The position numbers and the translations under genes are program-made. The notes under the pieces were generated by a model. It saw only the letters and a program-made list of their open reading frames with translations, ran no database searches and was not told where the DNA came from. 63,318 bases of DNA, taken from Schaalia cardiffensis. GTDB lineage: Bacteria > Actinomycetota > Actinomycetes > Actinomycetales > Actinomycetaceae. Below, piece by piece: positions 27,794-37,501 of this stretch; within the stretch, counting starts at the first letter, position 1, and each line of letters begins with the position of its first letter. Where the stretch lies: NCBI RefSeq assembly GCF_016405145.1, contig NZ_JAEKIA010000013.1:1-63318 (forward strand), read 5' to 3'.

Positions 27794-28433
27794 GAGGGGC
27801 CTCCACCTGCTCATTCGGCATATGAATGGGGAGCAAGTCAAGACGGGCGCGCGGCTTGGAATCACGGACAATGACAATCCGATCAAGGATTCTCTCGATC
27901 TGCGCCCCGGCCTCGGGACTTTGAGCGGCGGGCCCGAGGATGTCGATCCTCGAGAACCAACGGTCACCCTCGCGGCCGATGATGCGCATCCGACTGCTCG
28001 CCTTGCGCCCATCGGGGAGCTTCACGGGGATATCCGCGTAGATCTCAGTCCCGTAGCGGCCCTCGACCTCGCGCACCTGAGCCTTATCCGCTCTCAGCCC
28101 TTCGAGGATCTGCGAACGAAGCTCGTCCCACACCCCACCTGAGCGGGGGGCCGCAGCCGCTGAAATCTGAAGCCCGGAGTCACCGAGCACGAGGAGGACG
28201 CGCAGGACCGAGGTGCCGTCATCGGCGACCTGGGTGCGCATCTGCATCCCCCTGACCGCGGGAAGAAGGATCGAGCCCATGTCGATGTATCCGACGGAGG
28301 TATCGACCTCCTCCGGGCTGCGAGGCCCGGGAACGCTCCAGATCTCAGCGTCCTCATTCACACGAGGAAGTCGCTGCGGCTCTTCCTCTTGCGGTGCGGC
28401 AGCGGGTTCGGCCCTCTTCTTGCGTCCGAACAT
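27786..28433 (-). CDS. DUF3710 family protein
   Basis: About 215 residues, soluble. The N-terminus MFGRKKRAEP and the conserved block VGYIDMGSILLPAVRGMQMR with GPRGGVWDELR-like residues match DUF3710, an actinobacterial family without assigned function. It is encoded directly downstream of the DUF4193 gene (10 bases apart). In mycobacteria I recall dut and a DUF3093 gene between these two; both are absent here. Confidence 0.9.
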   Translation of the reverse strand: MFGRKKRAEPAAAPQEEEPQRLPRVNEDAEIWSVPGPRSPEEVDTSVGYIDMGSILLPAVRGMQMRTQVADDGTSVLRVLLVLGDSGLQISAAAAPRSGGVWDELRSQILEGLRADKAQVREVEGRYGTEIYADIPVKLPDGRKASSRMRIIGREGDRWFSRIDILGPAAQSPEAGAQIERILDRIVIVRDSKPRARLDLLPIHMPNEQVEAPRV

Positions 28434-28443
28434 CACTGGCGCC

Positions 28444-28746
28444 TCAGCCCTCGCATTCAGTGCACACCGGGAGTCCGGATGCGTCAACGTAGGCGAGCTG
28501 AGAGGCGTGGTGAACGAGGAAACAATGCGAGCAGGTGAACTCATCCTCCTGCTTCGGGACGACGTGGACCGTCAGCTCTTCCTTCGAAAGGTCGGCACCG
28601 GGCAGCTCGAAATTCTCAGCGGCCTCAGTTTCGTCTTCTTCGATCTCGGCTGACCCGGCATCATTACGTCGAGACTTCAGTTCCTCGATCGAGTCCTCCG
28701 TGACGTCGTCGTCATTCTTACGCGGTGCGTCGTAGTCGGTGGCCAT
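28444..28746 (-). CDS. DUF4193 family zinc-ribbon protein
   Basis: About 100 residues. The N-terminus MATDYDAPRKNDDDVTEDS is the family hallmark; the acidic middle leads to a C-terminal zinc-ribbon with FTCSHCFLVHH and VCTECEG. Highly conserved in actinobacteria, of unknown function. The ATG at 28746 lies behind AAGGGG. First gene of the minus-strand unit and divergent from sepH, sharing a 176-base promoter region. Confidence 0.93.
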   Translation of the reverse strand: MATDYDAPRKNDDDVTEDSIEELKSRRNDAGSAEIEEDETEAAENFELPGADLSKEELTVHVVPKQEDEFTCSHCFLVHHASQLAYVDASGLPVCTECEG

Positions 28747-28922
28747 TATCGTCCCCTTCCAACGGGCGGGAGCCATGCGAGCATGACTCCGGATGGTGTC
28801 TCGGCGGTCGGAGGATAACACTCCGAGAAGACGAGCGCCATTATTCAATCTCACGGCGCGCCGTCGCGCACGCGCCACCTGCTCTTGAGACGATGCGCTC
28901 GGAGTACTGCGAGGAGGAACCC

Positions 28923-30122
28923 ATGATCGAGCTTGAACTGCTCGGAATCGGCGCTGATGGTGAAACCCTGGTGTTCACCGACCCCGAGGGCGAGCGTTAC
29001 AGCGTGCAGATCACCGATGAACTTCGCGGCTCCATCCGCAGGGACCGCCCACGGATTGAAGCCGCCCCAGATCCGGCACGTCAGACCCTGCGTCCCCGCG
29101 ACATTCAAGCCCTCCTCAGAGCCGGTGCGACCCCAGAAGAGATCGCCGCCCGTCACGGCCTTGATATTCCTTCGATCATCCGGTACGAGGCACCCGTCCA
29201 GGCGGAGAAGGACTATGCGCTCCAACGAGCCCTCGCCTCCACGATCGGTCCAGAAGCTGATGGCCCGAAGATGGGAGACCTCGTCCTCGATCGTTTGGCA
29301 GCCCGAGGAGTGAATCCGAACAGTCTCCAATGGTCTGCCCAGCGTGAAGCGAACGGGCCCTGGCAGATCTGTCTGTCCTTCATTCAGGGCGCCGCCGAGC
29401 ATGGCGCTCATTGGCTCCTGCCCTCTTCGGGGACCCTTGAGGCCGTTGATCGAGAAGCCCAATGGCTCACCGAAACAGTGTCAACCACTCCCGCAGCCTC
29501 CATCTTCACCCCGCTTCCCCCAAGTGGAAGCTCAAGCACCGACCACGCCGACCTTGAAGAAGTCCGCCAACGCGAGGCGATCATCGATCAACTCAACGCG
29601 GCCCGCGGCAAGCGTCAGGACATCGAATATGAACTCGACGAGGACGAGGCTGCGGCCCTCGCCGAACTAGGACTCGAACAGCCAGCCCCGCAGCCCTCCT
29701 CCATTTCCGCCAGGATCTACTCTCTTGCGCAGGCGCGGACGAAAGAAGAACCTGAGGACAAGGCTCGGGCTTCGGAAGAATCTGCAGACTCCCAGGAGTC
29801 GCCCAGTGGGGAGATTCCGCTTCCGCTTGTGAACACCGAGTCCTCAACGGATCCGGCATCACGAAAGGCTGCTGCTTCTTCGACGCAGCCTTCGTGTTCC
29901 TCGACTCCTTCGAAGAACACGACCTCCGCGTGGCTCACCGCTTCAATTCCCTCGAAACGCGCCGAAGAGGCTGCGAATGGGAGTGGAGCCGGAGGCGAGC
30001 AGGAGGCCTCCCTGCCAGGTCTCGAGTCGCTCCCCGCGAAGACAACGGAGAAGAAGTCCAAGTCGCGGCGTCGTTCCGTTCCGAGCTGGGACGAGATCGT
30101 TTTCGGCGCGAAGCCCCAGTAA
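28923..30122 (+). CDS. sepH: Septation protein SepH (DUF3071)
   Basis: An actinobacterial cell-division factor that binds FtsZ and promotes its assembly. About 399 residues. The N-terminal DUF3071 domain (about 1-165) carries LRPRDIQALLRAGATPEEIAARHGL, a helix-turn-helix-like motif, and MIELELLGIGADGETLVFTD at the start. The rest is low-complexity Ser/Pro/Glu-rich. The ATG at 28923 has GAGGAGG four to five bases upstream. The last codon and stop are repeated in the 3' region. Downstream is a convergent phosphatase gene. Confidence 0.93.
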   Translation: MIELELLGIGADGETLVFTDPEGERYSVQITDELRGSIRRDRPRIEAAPDPARQTLRPRDIQALLRAGATPEEIAARHGLDIPSIIRYEAPVQAEKDYALQRALASTIGPEADGPKMGDLVLDRLAARGVNPNSLQWSAQREANGPWQICLSFIQGAAEHGAHWLLPSSGTLEAVDREAQWLTETVSTTPAASIFTPLPPSGSSSTDHADLEEVRQREAIIDQLNAARGKRQDIEYELDEDEAAALAELGLEQPAPQPSSISARIYSLAQARTKEEPEDKARASEESADSQESPSGEIPLPLVNTESSTDPASRKAAASSTQPSCSSTPSKNTTSAWLTASIPSKRAEEAANGSGAGGEQEASLPGLESLPAKTTEKKSKSRRRSVPSWDEIVFGAKPQ

Positions 30123-30251
30123 GAAAGAGTTCTGAGTGGGTAAGAAAGGGCTCTGAGTGAATCTTTTGAGAAGGCACCGCTGATCCTCTTGTGAGAAGCC
30201 CCCACTGTGCACGCACAGGCAACAAACTGAGCACGCACAGGCAACGAGCGA
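30119..30251. repeat. Tandem repeats starting at the sepH stop codon
   Basis: Two 21-base units (30119-30139, 30140-30160; GTAAGAAAGAGTTCTGAGTG) begin one base before the sepH TAA and so repeat it. Two 22-base units (30209-30230, 30231-30251; GCACGCACAGGCAAC) follow. This is the gap between sepH and the convergent phosphatase gene. Confidence 0.85.
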
Positions 30252-30290
30252 AACGCAAGCGCCCAGGACGCTGAGGCGCGTCCAGACATC

Positions 30291-31448
30291 TCAGGACACT
30301 TGCAGAACCGGGATCCTCATCTCGGCGCTCGTCAAGGACCCGTGAACCCCTGGCATCTCACGCATTCTTTGCGGCTGCGTCCTCGAATCGACAACGCCAC
30401 CGCGCCCACTCATGAAGACAACAGCATCACCGATCTGCGCCAAACCCGGGCCCTGGCCCATCACAGCCCCGGCTTCTTCGGAAGAAAGTACCCACGCGGA
30501 TTCACCCAAAACCTCAGCCCAACGCCTACGCACCGCCTCGGCTGAGCCAGGCTTAGCGTGAACATGAACCGCCCGAGTCTCACCGGCGATGAGCCTCACG
30601 CCCTCGGCGAGCGCTCCATCCTCAGCGAGATCACGAATCTGGGAATGATCAATATCGACCATCCCATGGTCAGCCGTAAGAATCGAACACACGCCCGCGG
30701 GCATTCGTCGAAAAAGCGCGCCCAAGCCCTCATCGAAAAGTTCAAGAGCCTCGGTCCACTGCCACGAATCCACGCCATGCGCGTGACCGGCATGATCAAC
30801 GTCGGACCAGTAGAGGTACACGACCCTCGTCCCAGCGCGAAGCTCACGAAGAGCCGCATCGCAACGCTCCTGCCAACTCATCGCCCCGTGGTGGCGGGCA
30901 CCGCGAAGGGCAGCCCGAGTCAAACCAGAAGAAGCGAACGCATGAGGCGAGATGACGACCGATTCAACACCCACGCCTTTCAGGCCCTCGAAAAAGCTCG
31001 GGCACTCCTGCCACGCCTCAGGATCCGGGCCGCCCTCGAAAGCGAGGAGGTTCATCACGTGATCGCCCTGCGCCACCGAATAGCCGACCATACGGGTCGC
31101 CCCCGGTTCGCGTCCCGTCCCGAAAGCCGTGATCGCAGCCGCAGTCGTCGAAGGCGCAATCGTGTGGATCGACAAGATCTCTTCGCGAAAGGAGCGCAAG
31201 GTCGGCGCGTGGCCGAGATTCTCCATCAGGGGCAGGAAACCCAGGCCGTCAACGAGGATGAAGAGGAGTTGTTCACCGCCCTTTTCGAGACCGAGGGCGT
31301 CGCGTGCGCCAAGTGAAGCACCAGGTAGGGTCTCATCAATGCAAGCGAGTCCCGCAGCGAACACATCCGTGATCCGTGGATCCTTGTGCGTGGGCAGATC
31401 CGCCCACGCGGGAACGTTCAAACGCACACTCAGATCTGAGGCGCTCAT
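30291..31448 (-). CDS. Alkaline phosphatase family / nucleotide pyrophosphatase-like protein
   Basis: A predicted metal-dependent phosphodiesterase or phosphatase with 385 residues. Metal sites of the alkaline phosphatase superfamily can be seen: LFILVDGLGFLP (first Asp), TIAPSTTAAAITAFGTG (the Thr nucleophile), YWSDVDHAGHAHG and ILTADHGMVDID. No signal peptide, so likely cytosolic. The substrate is unknown. The start overlaps the DUF5998 stop by 4 bases. The pair lies next to parC as in other actinobacteria. Confidence 0.9.
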   Translation of the reverse strand: MSASDLSVRLNVPAWADLPTHKDPRITDVFAAGLACIDETLPGASLGARDALGLEKGGEQLLFILVDGLGFLPLMENLGHAPTLRSFREEILSIHTIAPSTTAAAITAFGTGREPGATRMVGYSVAQGDHVMNLLAFEGGPDPEAWQECPSFFEGLKGVGVESVVISPHAFASSGLTRAALRGARHHGAMSWQERCDAALRELRAGTRVVYLYWSDVDHAGHAHGVDSWQWTEALELFDEGLGALFRRMPAGVCSILTADHGMVDIDHSQIRDLAEDGALAEGVRLIAGETRAVHVHAKPGSAEAVRRRWAEVLGESAWVLSSEEAGAVMGQGPGLAQIGDAVVFMSGRGGVVDSRTQPQRMREMPGVHGSLTSAEMRIPVLQVS

Positions 31449-31978
31449 TTGCTCCTCCTCAACACCGAGGAGAGGACTTCCACGAAACGCTCAGCCTCCT
31501 CGAGGGCCTCCGCCCCATCAGCCGCAGCCGAGATGCGCATCGTCAGATCGTCAGGGAAGGAGGTCGCCGAATAGCCGTGGTCCGCAAGGCAATTCGGGTC
31601 TTCGCAGTGAGCGGGCTCAATCTCGAGACGGCGAGCGCCCTGCACATCAACAGTCAGCGTGAGTTCTTTGATCGCGCCCCCAGTCTCAGGATCCGCGAGG
31701 AGCTCCAAAGTCGCGACGGAGCCAAGGCGCGACAGGGGGTGGATTGAGGTGGCGACACCTGCTCCCCCGTCCTCAAGTTCGTCGACGTGAATCTGGATGA
31801 AAGCCGAGGGACTGACGACTGCACAGGTCAGATGGCGGAACATTGAACCCCGGTCGAAGTCCGCGTCCAGACGCAGAACCTGAGCGAGAGGCGCCTCGCC
31901 GCCCAGGGCGCGCCGCAACGCAGCTTCAACGATCCTTGGGTAAAAGCCCGCTTGATTGATCCGTTCCCACGTATTCAC
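31445..31978 (-). CDS. DUF5998 family protein
   Basis: 177 residues, soluble, with the conserved block [25 protein letters not shown] and [31 protein letters not shown]. An actinobacterial family of unknown function that neighbours the phosphatase gene and topoisomerase IV. The GTG at 31978 has AAGGGG immediately upstream, which is close for a ribosome site; a leaderless start cannot be excluded. Divergent to parC. Confidence 0.85.
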   Translation of the reverse strand: MNTWERINQAGFYPRIVEAALRRALGGEAPLAQVLRLDADFDRGSMFRHLTCAVVSPSAFIQIHVDELEDGGAGVATSIHPLSRLGSVATLELLADPETGGAIKELTLTVDVQGARRLEIEPAHCEDPNCLADHGYSATSFPDDLTMRISAAADGAEALEEAERFVEVLSSVLRRSK

Positions 31979-32047
31979 CCCCTTATTGTGCCCGCGGGCG
32001 GCGTGGGAGTCGAAAACGCCCCACCTGCACGGTGGATAATGCCGAGC

Positions 32048-34519
32048 ATGCCGAAGAAGGATCTGAGCGAACTCCTAGCCGAACAGGATGAGAACATCTT
32101 AGAAATTGACGTATCCGAGGAGATGCGGGGCTCCTTCCTCGAATACGCGGTCTCCGTGATCTACGCGCGTGCACTTCCCGACGCCCGAGATGGTTTGAAG
32201 CCCGTTCAACGCCGCATCCTCTACCAGATGGATCAAATGGGCCTGCGTCCCGACAAAGGCCATGTGAAGTCCCAGCGCGTCGTCGGCGAAGTCATGGGTA
32301 AACTCCACCCGCACGGCGACTCGGCAATCTACGAAGCTCTCGTTCGCCTCGCCCAGCCCTTCAACCTGCGCCTACCCCTCGTCGACGGCCACGGCAACTT
32401 CGGCTCCCTCGATGACGGCCCCGCAGCCGCGCGCTACACGGAGGCACGAATGGCGCCCGCCGCCCTCGACCTCGTTGCGGGACTGGATGAGGACACCGTC
32501 GACTTCGTCCCGAACTACGACAACCAGTTCATGCAGCCCGAAGTCCTGCCCGCAGCCTTCCCGCAACTCCTCGTCAATGGAGCTTCGGGCATCGCCGTGG
32601 GGATGGCGACGAACGTCGCCCCGCACAACCTCGCTGAGACGATCGCCGCCTCAATCCACCTCATCGAACACCCCGAAGCCTCCGTCACCGACCTCATGCG
32701 CTTCGTCCCCGGCCCTGATCTTCCCGAGGGCGGCGTCATCGTCGGCCTTGAGGGGATCAAAGACGCTTACGAGACCGGTCGCGGCGCCTTCAAAACCCGG
32801 GCGAAAGTGTCGATCGAACGCGTGACGGCCCGCAAAATGGGGCTCATCGTCACGGAATTGCCCTACATGGTCGGCCCGGAGAAGGTCATCGAGAAGATCA
32901 AGGAGAACGTCAACTCTGGGCGTCTCAAAGGCATCTCCTCGGTCCAAAACCTCACAGATCGGATTCATGGGCTTCGCCTCGTCATCGAGGTGAAGAACGG
33001 TTTCAACCCCGAGGCTGTCCTTCAGCAGCTCTACGCTCGCACGCCTTTGGAGGACTCCTTCTCGATCAACGCCGTCGCCCTCGTCGAGGGTCAGCCGCGC
33101 ACCTTGGGACTCAAGGACATGCTGCAGGTCTTCATCGACCATCGCATCAATGTGACGACCCGCCGCTGCCGTTTCCGTTTGGGCAAGGCCCAGGATCGTC
33201 TGCACCTGGTCGAGGGTCTTCTCATCGCTGTTCTCGACATTGATGATGTCATCGCGATCATCCGCTCTTCAGACGATGCCGAAACGGCCAGAGCGCGTCT
33301 CATGACCGCTTTCGACCTGTCGGAGATCCAGGCGAACCACATTCTCGAGTTGAGGCTGCGTCGCCTCACGAAGTTCTCCCGGATCGAGCTTGAGGCAGAG
33401 CGCGACGAACTCGCCGGGCGCATCGCAGAGCTTGAGAAGATCCTCGCCGATTCGAGTCTGCTCAAGTCCCTCGTCGTCAAGGAGTTGCGTGAGGTGTCGG
33501 CGCGTCTGGGCACGCCTCGGCGCACGCTGCTCTTGTCTTCCCCGGGCGCTGAGGCTCTGCCCGAGCAGGGTTGCGCAGCCTTGGCGGCGGCCCTACCCTC
33601 GGTCTCACGCTCGGGCAAGGGAATGGAACTGCAGATTCCCGACACCCCCTGCATCGTCGTCCTCAGTTGCGCCGGTGGTCTTGCCCGAGTCGAAGGCGCC
33701 GATCCTCTTGAACCCGGTCCGCGCGCCCACCAGGACGGGTGGGTCGCGCAACTGTCTTCGACATCGCGTTCACAGGTTGCGGTCGTCACACAAGACGGGG
33801 TTGCCCACCGCATCGATGTCGTCGATCTGCCTGCGATCCCCCGTTTCGATACGGGCCTGTCCTTGGCCGCCGCGACACCGGCTTCGATGCTGGTGCATTC
33901 TGATTCTCCCGCTATCGGCCTGCTAGATCCCGATTCGGAGACCGTGTACGCGATGGGAACCGCCCACGGTACGGTCAAGCGTTTGAAGCCCGATGCGCTT
34001 GCCCGCGACGAGTGGGAGGTCATTGCCTTGGAGGATGGGGATCGCCTCGTCGGCTTCGCGCCGAGTACGGATTCTTCCGATCTGGTGTTCATCTCCTCTG
34101 ATGCCCAGCTTCTGCGCACGCCGGCGAACAAGGTTCGCCCACAGGGGCGCACCGCTTCAGGCATGGTGGGCATGAAACTGTCGCCCGGCGCTGAGGTCAT
34201 CGGTTTTTGGGTGGTCGACGCGATTGATGATGCTGTGGTCGTCACGGTCGCAGCGGCGCAGGGCGCTCTGCCGGGAACCGGGCAGACGACGGCGAAGGTC
34301 ACACCTTTCTCCCTCTACCCGTCGAAGGGCAGGGGCGGTCGGGGCGTCCGCGTGCAGCGATTCCTGCGCGGCGAGGATCGGCTCGACATCGCATGGGTGG
34401 GCTCGCGCCCAGCTCGCGCCGCATCCGCGGATGGCTCTCCTGTAGATCTTCCCTCAGAGGACGAGCGCCGCGACGCCTCCGGCTCCCCCATCGTCTTCAC
34501 CATCGCAGCTTTGGGCTGA
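32048..34519 (+). CDS. parC: DNA topoisomerase IV subunit A
   Basis: The DNA breakage-reunion subunit, partner of the ParE encoded at 39.7 kb. About 823 residues. The catalytic tyrosine is Y130 in [10 protein letters not shown], and the N-terminal [32 protein letters not shown] is canonical. The C-terminal beta-pinwheel lacks a clear GyrA box (QRRGG), favouring topoisomerase IV. The ATG at 32048 follows GATAAT by 7 bases, so it is predicted leaderless; an ATG at 32039 overlaps that box. Confidence 0.93.
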   Translation: MPKKDLSELLAEQDENILEIDVSEEMRGSFLEYAVSVIYARALPDARDGLKPVQRRILYQMDQMGLRPDKGHVKSQRVVGEVMGKLHPHGDSAIYEALVRLAQPFNLRLPLVDGHGNFGSLDDGPAAARYTEARMAPAALDLVAGLDEDTVDFVPNYDNQFMQPEVLPAAFPQLLVNGASGIAVGMATNVAPHNLAETIAASIHLIEHPEASVTDLMRFVPGPDLPEGGVIVGLEGIKDAYETGRGAFKTRAKVSIERVTARKMGLIVTELPYMVGPEKVIEKIKENVNSGRLKGISSVQNLTDRIHGLRLVIEVKNGFNPEAVLQQLYARTPLEDSFSINAVALVEGQPRTLGLKDMLQVFIDHRINVTTRRCRFRLGKAQDRLHLVEGLLIAVLDIDDVIAIIRSSDDAETARARLMTAFDLSEIQANHILELRLRRLTKFSRIELEAERDELAGRIAELEKILADSSLLKSLVVKELREVSARLGTPRRTLLLSSPGAEALPEQGCAALAAALPSVSRSGKGMELQIPDTPCIVVLSCAGGLARVEGADPLEPGPRAHQDGWVAQLSSTSRSQVAVVTQDGVAHRIDVVDLPAIPRFDTGLSLAAATPASMLVHSDSPAIGLLDPDSETVYAMGTAHGTVKRLKPDALARDEWEVIALEDGDRLVGFAPSTDSSDLVFISSDAQLLRTPANKVRPQGRTASGMVGMKLSPGAEVIGFWVVDAIDDAVVVTVAAAQGALPGTGQTTAKVTPFSLYPSKGRGGRGVRVQRFLRGEDRLDIAWVGSRPARAASADGSPVDLPSEDERRDASGSPIVFTIAALG

Positions 34520-34542
34520 GGGGTGTCGTCCGTTCGCGGAGA

Positions 34543-34645
34543 CTAGATCTCCATGGCGTACAGGCGGGACTGCCCGACTGTCGTGAACCCCAGGTAGTCA
34601 TATACGGCGAGGGCGCCCGAGTGGTTCGCCGACCCGAGGCTCACC
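34543..34645 (-). pseudogene. C-terminal remnant of a GNAT acetyltransferase gene
   Basis: About 31 codons up to a TAG read GSANHSGALAVYDYLGF then TTVGQSRLYAMEI. This is nearly the C-terminus of the intact GNAT gene at 37502-38563. At DNA level 34544-34640 and 37502-37599 differ at about one base in five. Nothing upstream of the remnant resembles the gene. It marks the left border of the sugar kinase/transporter islet. Confidence 0.85.
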
Positions 34646-34823
34646 TCGTGGGCGAAACCCAGGGACGCCACCGGGCTGAAGCACCGTGCCCGCCTCGGCT
34701 GGAAAACCCCTTCGGCAACGCGTCGCTGACTGATCGCACCGAGCGGCGAGCGCGAAAGGGCGGGCGCGCAAAGGGGGCGGGGCGACCGATCACGGCCCAC
34801 CCCACCCCCTCACTGGGGATGTT
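34646..34823. other. Islet left-border gap
   Basis: No gene is evident between the GNAT remnant and the kinase stop. A G-rich run (GGGGGCGGGG near 34773) faces a C-rich run (CCCACCCCACCCCC near 34797), a possible weak terminator for the minus-strand kinase operon. Confidence 0.4.
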
Positions 34824-35774
34824 TCAGCCCCGCAGGTTCTTGCTCACCGCCAAGATGGCGGCCACCTCCTCCTTCGTGGGCGAGTACGCGCCCTCGTGGT
34901 AGACCGTGATCCCCGAGGTGATGATCCCCCGGTGGATGGCGGGCATCAGGTCGGCCCAGCGCGCCTCGCGCAGTCGCTGCTTCGCCTCCGCGCTACCCAA
35001 CAGGTCCGCATCGACCAAGCCGGAGATGAGGCCCGCCATGAGCGAGTCCCCCGCCCCGACGGTGTCGACCAGTTCCACGTCTAGGGGATCCACGACCAGC
35101 ATGTCGCGCTCGGCAGCGGTCTTGATGTACACCCCCCAGGGGCCCCGCGTGCACAGCACTAGGGCGGGTCCGGCCTGGCTCCACTCGCGGATGATCTCCT
35201 CGACCGGACGGCCCGGGTAAAGCCACTCGAGGTCCTCGTCGGACGCCTTGACGACGTCGGACAGGGCGACGATGGCCTCGATCTGGGGGCGCACCTCGTC
35301 GGGGGTGCCCAGCAGAGCCGGGCGGATGTTCGGGTCGTAGGAGACCGTTCCGTGGATGGCCTGCCGCTTGACGGCGGCGAGCACCTTCGCGCCCCCGGGT
35401 TGGAACGTCGCCGCGTAGGACCCGGTGTGCATGTGGCCGACGCCGTCCTGGTTGGGGATGACCGGCACGTCCCACAAGACGTCGAACTCGTAGGCGGCGC
35501 GCGCCTTCTCGTCGATTGTCGCGTGGGCAACCGTCGTGAACTCGGCGCCGTCGGAGCCCTCGACCAGGGTGACGCCCGCCTCCTCGGCGTGGGCGCGGAC
35601 CTTGTCGCCGCGCTCGTCGCGGCCGAACCACGTGGCCAGCTCGGACTCGTGGCCCAGGCGGGTCAGGCCCGCCGCCACGTTGAGCATCGAGCCGCCGACG
35701 ACCTCGACGGGCGCGGTATTGGGACGGTTGATCTCATCAATGAGCGCTTCACCGATGTTGAGGATCCTAGTCAT
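34824..35774 (-). CDS. PfkB-family carbohydrate kinase (fructokinase-like)
   Basis: A predicted ATP-dependent sugar kinase with 316 residues. The N-terminal GEALIDEI and GGSMLNVAAGLTRLG form the sugar site; the C-terminal PfkB signature DTVGAGDSLMAGLISGL carries the catalytic Asp. Fructose is the likeliest substrate by family resemblance, not certain. Its ATG overlaps the end of the sugar porter gene by 8 bases, so its translation is probably coupled to the transporter, which is broken here. Confidence 0.88.
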   Translation of the reverse strand: MTRILNIGEALIDEINRPNTAPVEVVGGSMLNVAAGLTRLGHESELATWFGRDERGDKVRAHAEEAGVTLVEGSDGAEFTTVAHATIDEKARAAYEFDVLWDVPVIPNQDGVGHMHTGSYAATFQPGGAKVLAAVKRQAIHGTVSYDPNIRPALLGTPDEVRPQIEAIVALSDVVKASDEDLEWLYPGRPVEEIIREWSQAGPALVLCTRGPWGVYIKTAAERDMLVVDPLDVELVDTVGAGDSLMAGLISGLVDADLLGSAEAKQRLREARWADLMPAIHRGIITSGITVYHEGAYSPTKEEVAAILAVSKNLRG

Positions 35775-37224
35775 CGCTCAACCCCAGCTTCTCTTCCATT
35801 TCTTCCAGCGGAATGCCCTTGGTCTCGGGCATGACTTTCAGGACCCAGAGTAGCTGGCCGACCATGCACAGGAAGAAGATTCCGAAGGCGAAGCCGCCAC
35901 CGAGGCTGTCGGTGAGGACGGGGAAGGCGTAGGTGGTGATGAAGGCGAAAGTCCAGTGCGTCAGGGAGCCCAGCGACTGGCCGCGCCCGCGCACGCGGTT
36001 GGGGAAGATCTCTGAGATGAACACCCAGATCACCGAGCCCTGGCCGAAGGCGTGGGATGCGATGAAGCCGAGCAGGCCGATGAGTACCAGCCACACGGCG
36101 GCGGCGCCGGTGACCGCGCCCGCCTCGTAGGCGAACATCATGCCCGCGAGGAAGCCCAGGGACACCAGGTACCCGATGGAGCCGACGATCATGAGTTGGC
36201 GGCGGCCGAGCTTGTCGATGACGGTCAGGGCCGCCATCGTCGCAATGAGGTTCATGAGGCCGACGACCACGGAGGCGATGTAGGGGAAGGCCGCGCCGAA
36301 GATCGCCTCGCCGCCGGCGAGCCTCATGACCTTGGGGGCTTAGTAGAGGATCGCGTTGATGCCGGAAAGCTGGTTGAACATCGCGATGCAGAAGGCCATG
36401 AGAATGACCTTGCGGTAGCGGCGCGTGAAGAAGGGGACGTGCCCGGCGGCGCGGTCCTCGGCCAGCTGGTCGGCGATCTCCTTCATCTGCTCCTCGGACT
36501 CCTCCGCGGAGTTCGTCAGGCGGGCGGAGATCTCGCGCGCCTGGTCCTCGCGCCTGTGGGCGAAAAGCCAGCGCGGCGTTTCGGGGACGGACATGAGGAA
36601 GATCAGGAAGAGGACTGCGGGCACGGCCATGACGCCGAGCATCCACCGCCACGCGGTTTCCTCGTGGACAATCTCGCGGATGATCGCGTTGGAGGCGTAG
36701 GCTAGGAGGATACCGAAGACGATGTTGAACTGGACGAGGCCGACCAGGCGCCCTCGCACTCGCGCGGGGGCGATCTCCGCGGTGTAGATGGGGGCGACGA
36801 CCGAGGACATGCCCACGCCGATGCCGCCCAAAAAGCGGAAGACCATGAAGAAGGTGATCGGGAAGGCTGAGGAAGCCGTCATCGAGCCGTCCGCAGCGGA
36901 GATCAGGGTGGGCGTCGGGGCCAACGCAGTGGCGAGCGCGCCGACGCCGAAGAAGACGCCGATGCAGAAGAGGATCGGCTTGCGCCCATGGCGGTCGGCG
37001 AGGCGGCCCGCGATGATCGCTCCGAAGATCGTGCCGATCGTGGCGATGGCGACGATCATGCCCTCTCCGACGGAGGAAAGCGCGTAGAGTTCTTTGAGTT
37101 TCTCTTCGGCGCCTGAAATGACAGCGGTGTCAAAACCGAAGAGCAGTCCGCCCAGGGAGGCTACAATAGCGCTTCGAATGACAAGCGGCGAAGTCTTTGA
37201 CTGCGATGTAGACGACGTGGTCAT
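35767..37224 (-). pseudogene. Sugar porter (MFS) gene interrupted by an in-frame TAA
   Basis: A major facilitator of the sugar porter family. The N-terminal part (294 codons from the ATG at 37224, GGAG site 6 bases upstream) carries GGLLFGFDTAVISGAEE, ADRHGRKP, PETPRWL and NQLSGINAILY. Then comes TAA at 36340-36342. The same frame continues A-P-K-V and 186 more codons with IDKLGRRQLMIVGS and the PETKGIPLEEMEEKLG end. In intact relatives the residue after ILY is a second Tyr, so a single TAC-to-TAA change explains the break. The two halves together are normal length (about 485 residues). Confidence 0.88.
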
Positions 37225-37359
37225 ACATGTCTCCGTGTCGATTAGTGACGGGACGCGCGGGGACTCGCGCATCGAAATCCCCGTGAGAACATGGGCGATT
37301 CTTCTGTGATGGTAGACATACAACAAACACCGGCGCCTGTGACCTGACTCACCTTATCA

Positions 37360-37446
37360 ACCAAATAGCAGCGCTATTGACCGGTTCCGCGCCGTTTATC
37401 CCAGAACATGAAGTGATTCACATAATGGTCGTTAGCGCTGTCAACG
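37360..37446 (-). promoter_or_regulatory. Islet promoter region with two LacI-type operator candidates
   Basis: A perfect -35 box TTGACA (37445 down to 37440, minus strand) overlaps TGACAGCGCTAAC (37431-37443). This fits the LacI/CcpA-type operator pattern TGNNANCGNTNNCA apart from the last base. A second AGCGCT-centred palindrome, AATAGCAGCGCTATT, lies at 37364-37378. The -10 is not obvious. No LacI-type regulator gene is in the window. Confidence 0.55.
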
Positions 37447-37501
37447 TCCACGAAGTGAGCAGATAAGGACCAAAGTCGCAAGTGGCGCCGGGCGAGGCCG
37501 C

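Noticed and set aside
33091-34302. A 403-codon open frame opposite parC
   Set aside because: Antisense shadow of parC with Ser/Arg-rich low-complexity translation.
35771-36652. A 293-codon His/Arg/Pro-rich frame overlapping the sugar porter gene
   Set aside because: A frame-shifted shadow of the porter; the porter frame itself carries all family motifs on both sides of the TAA.
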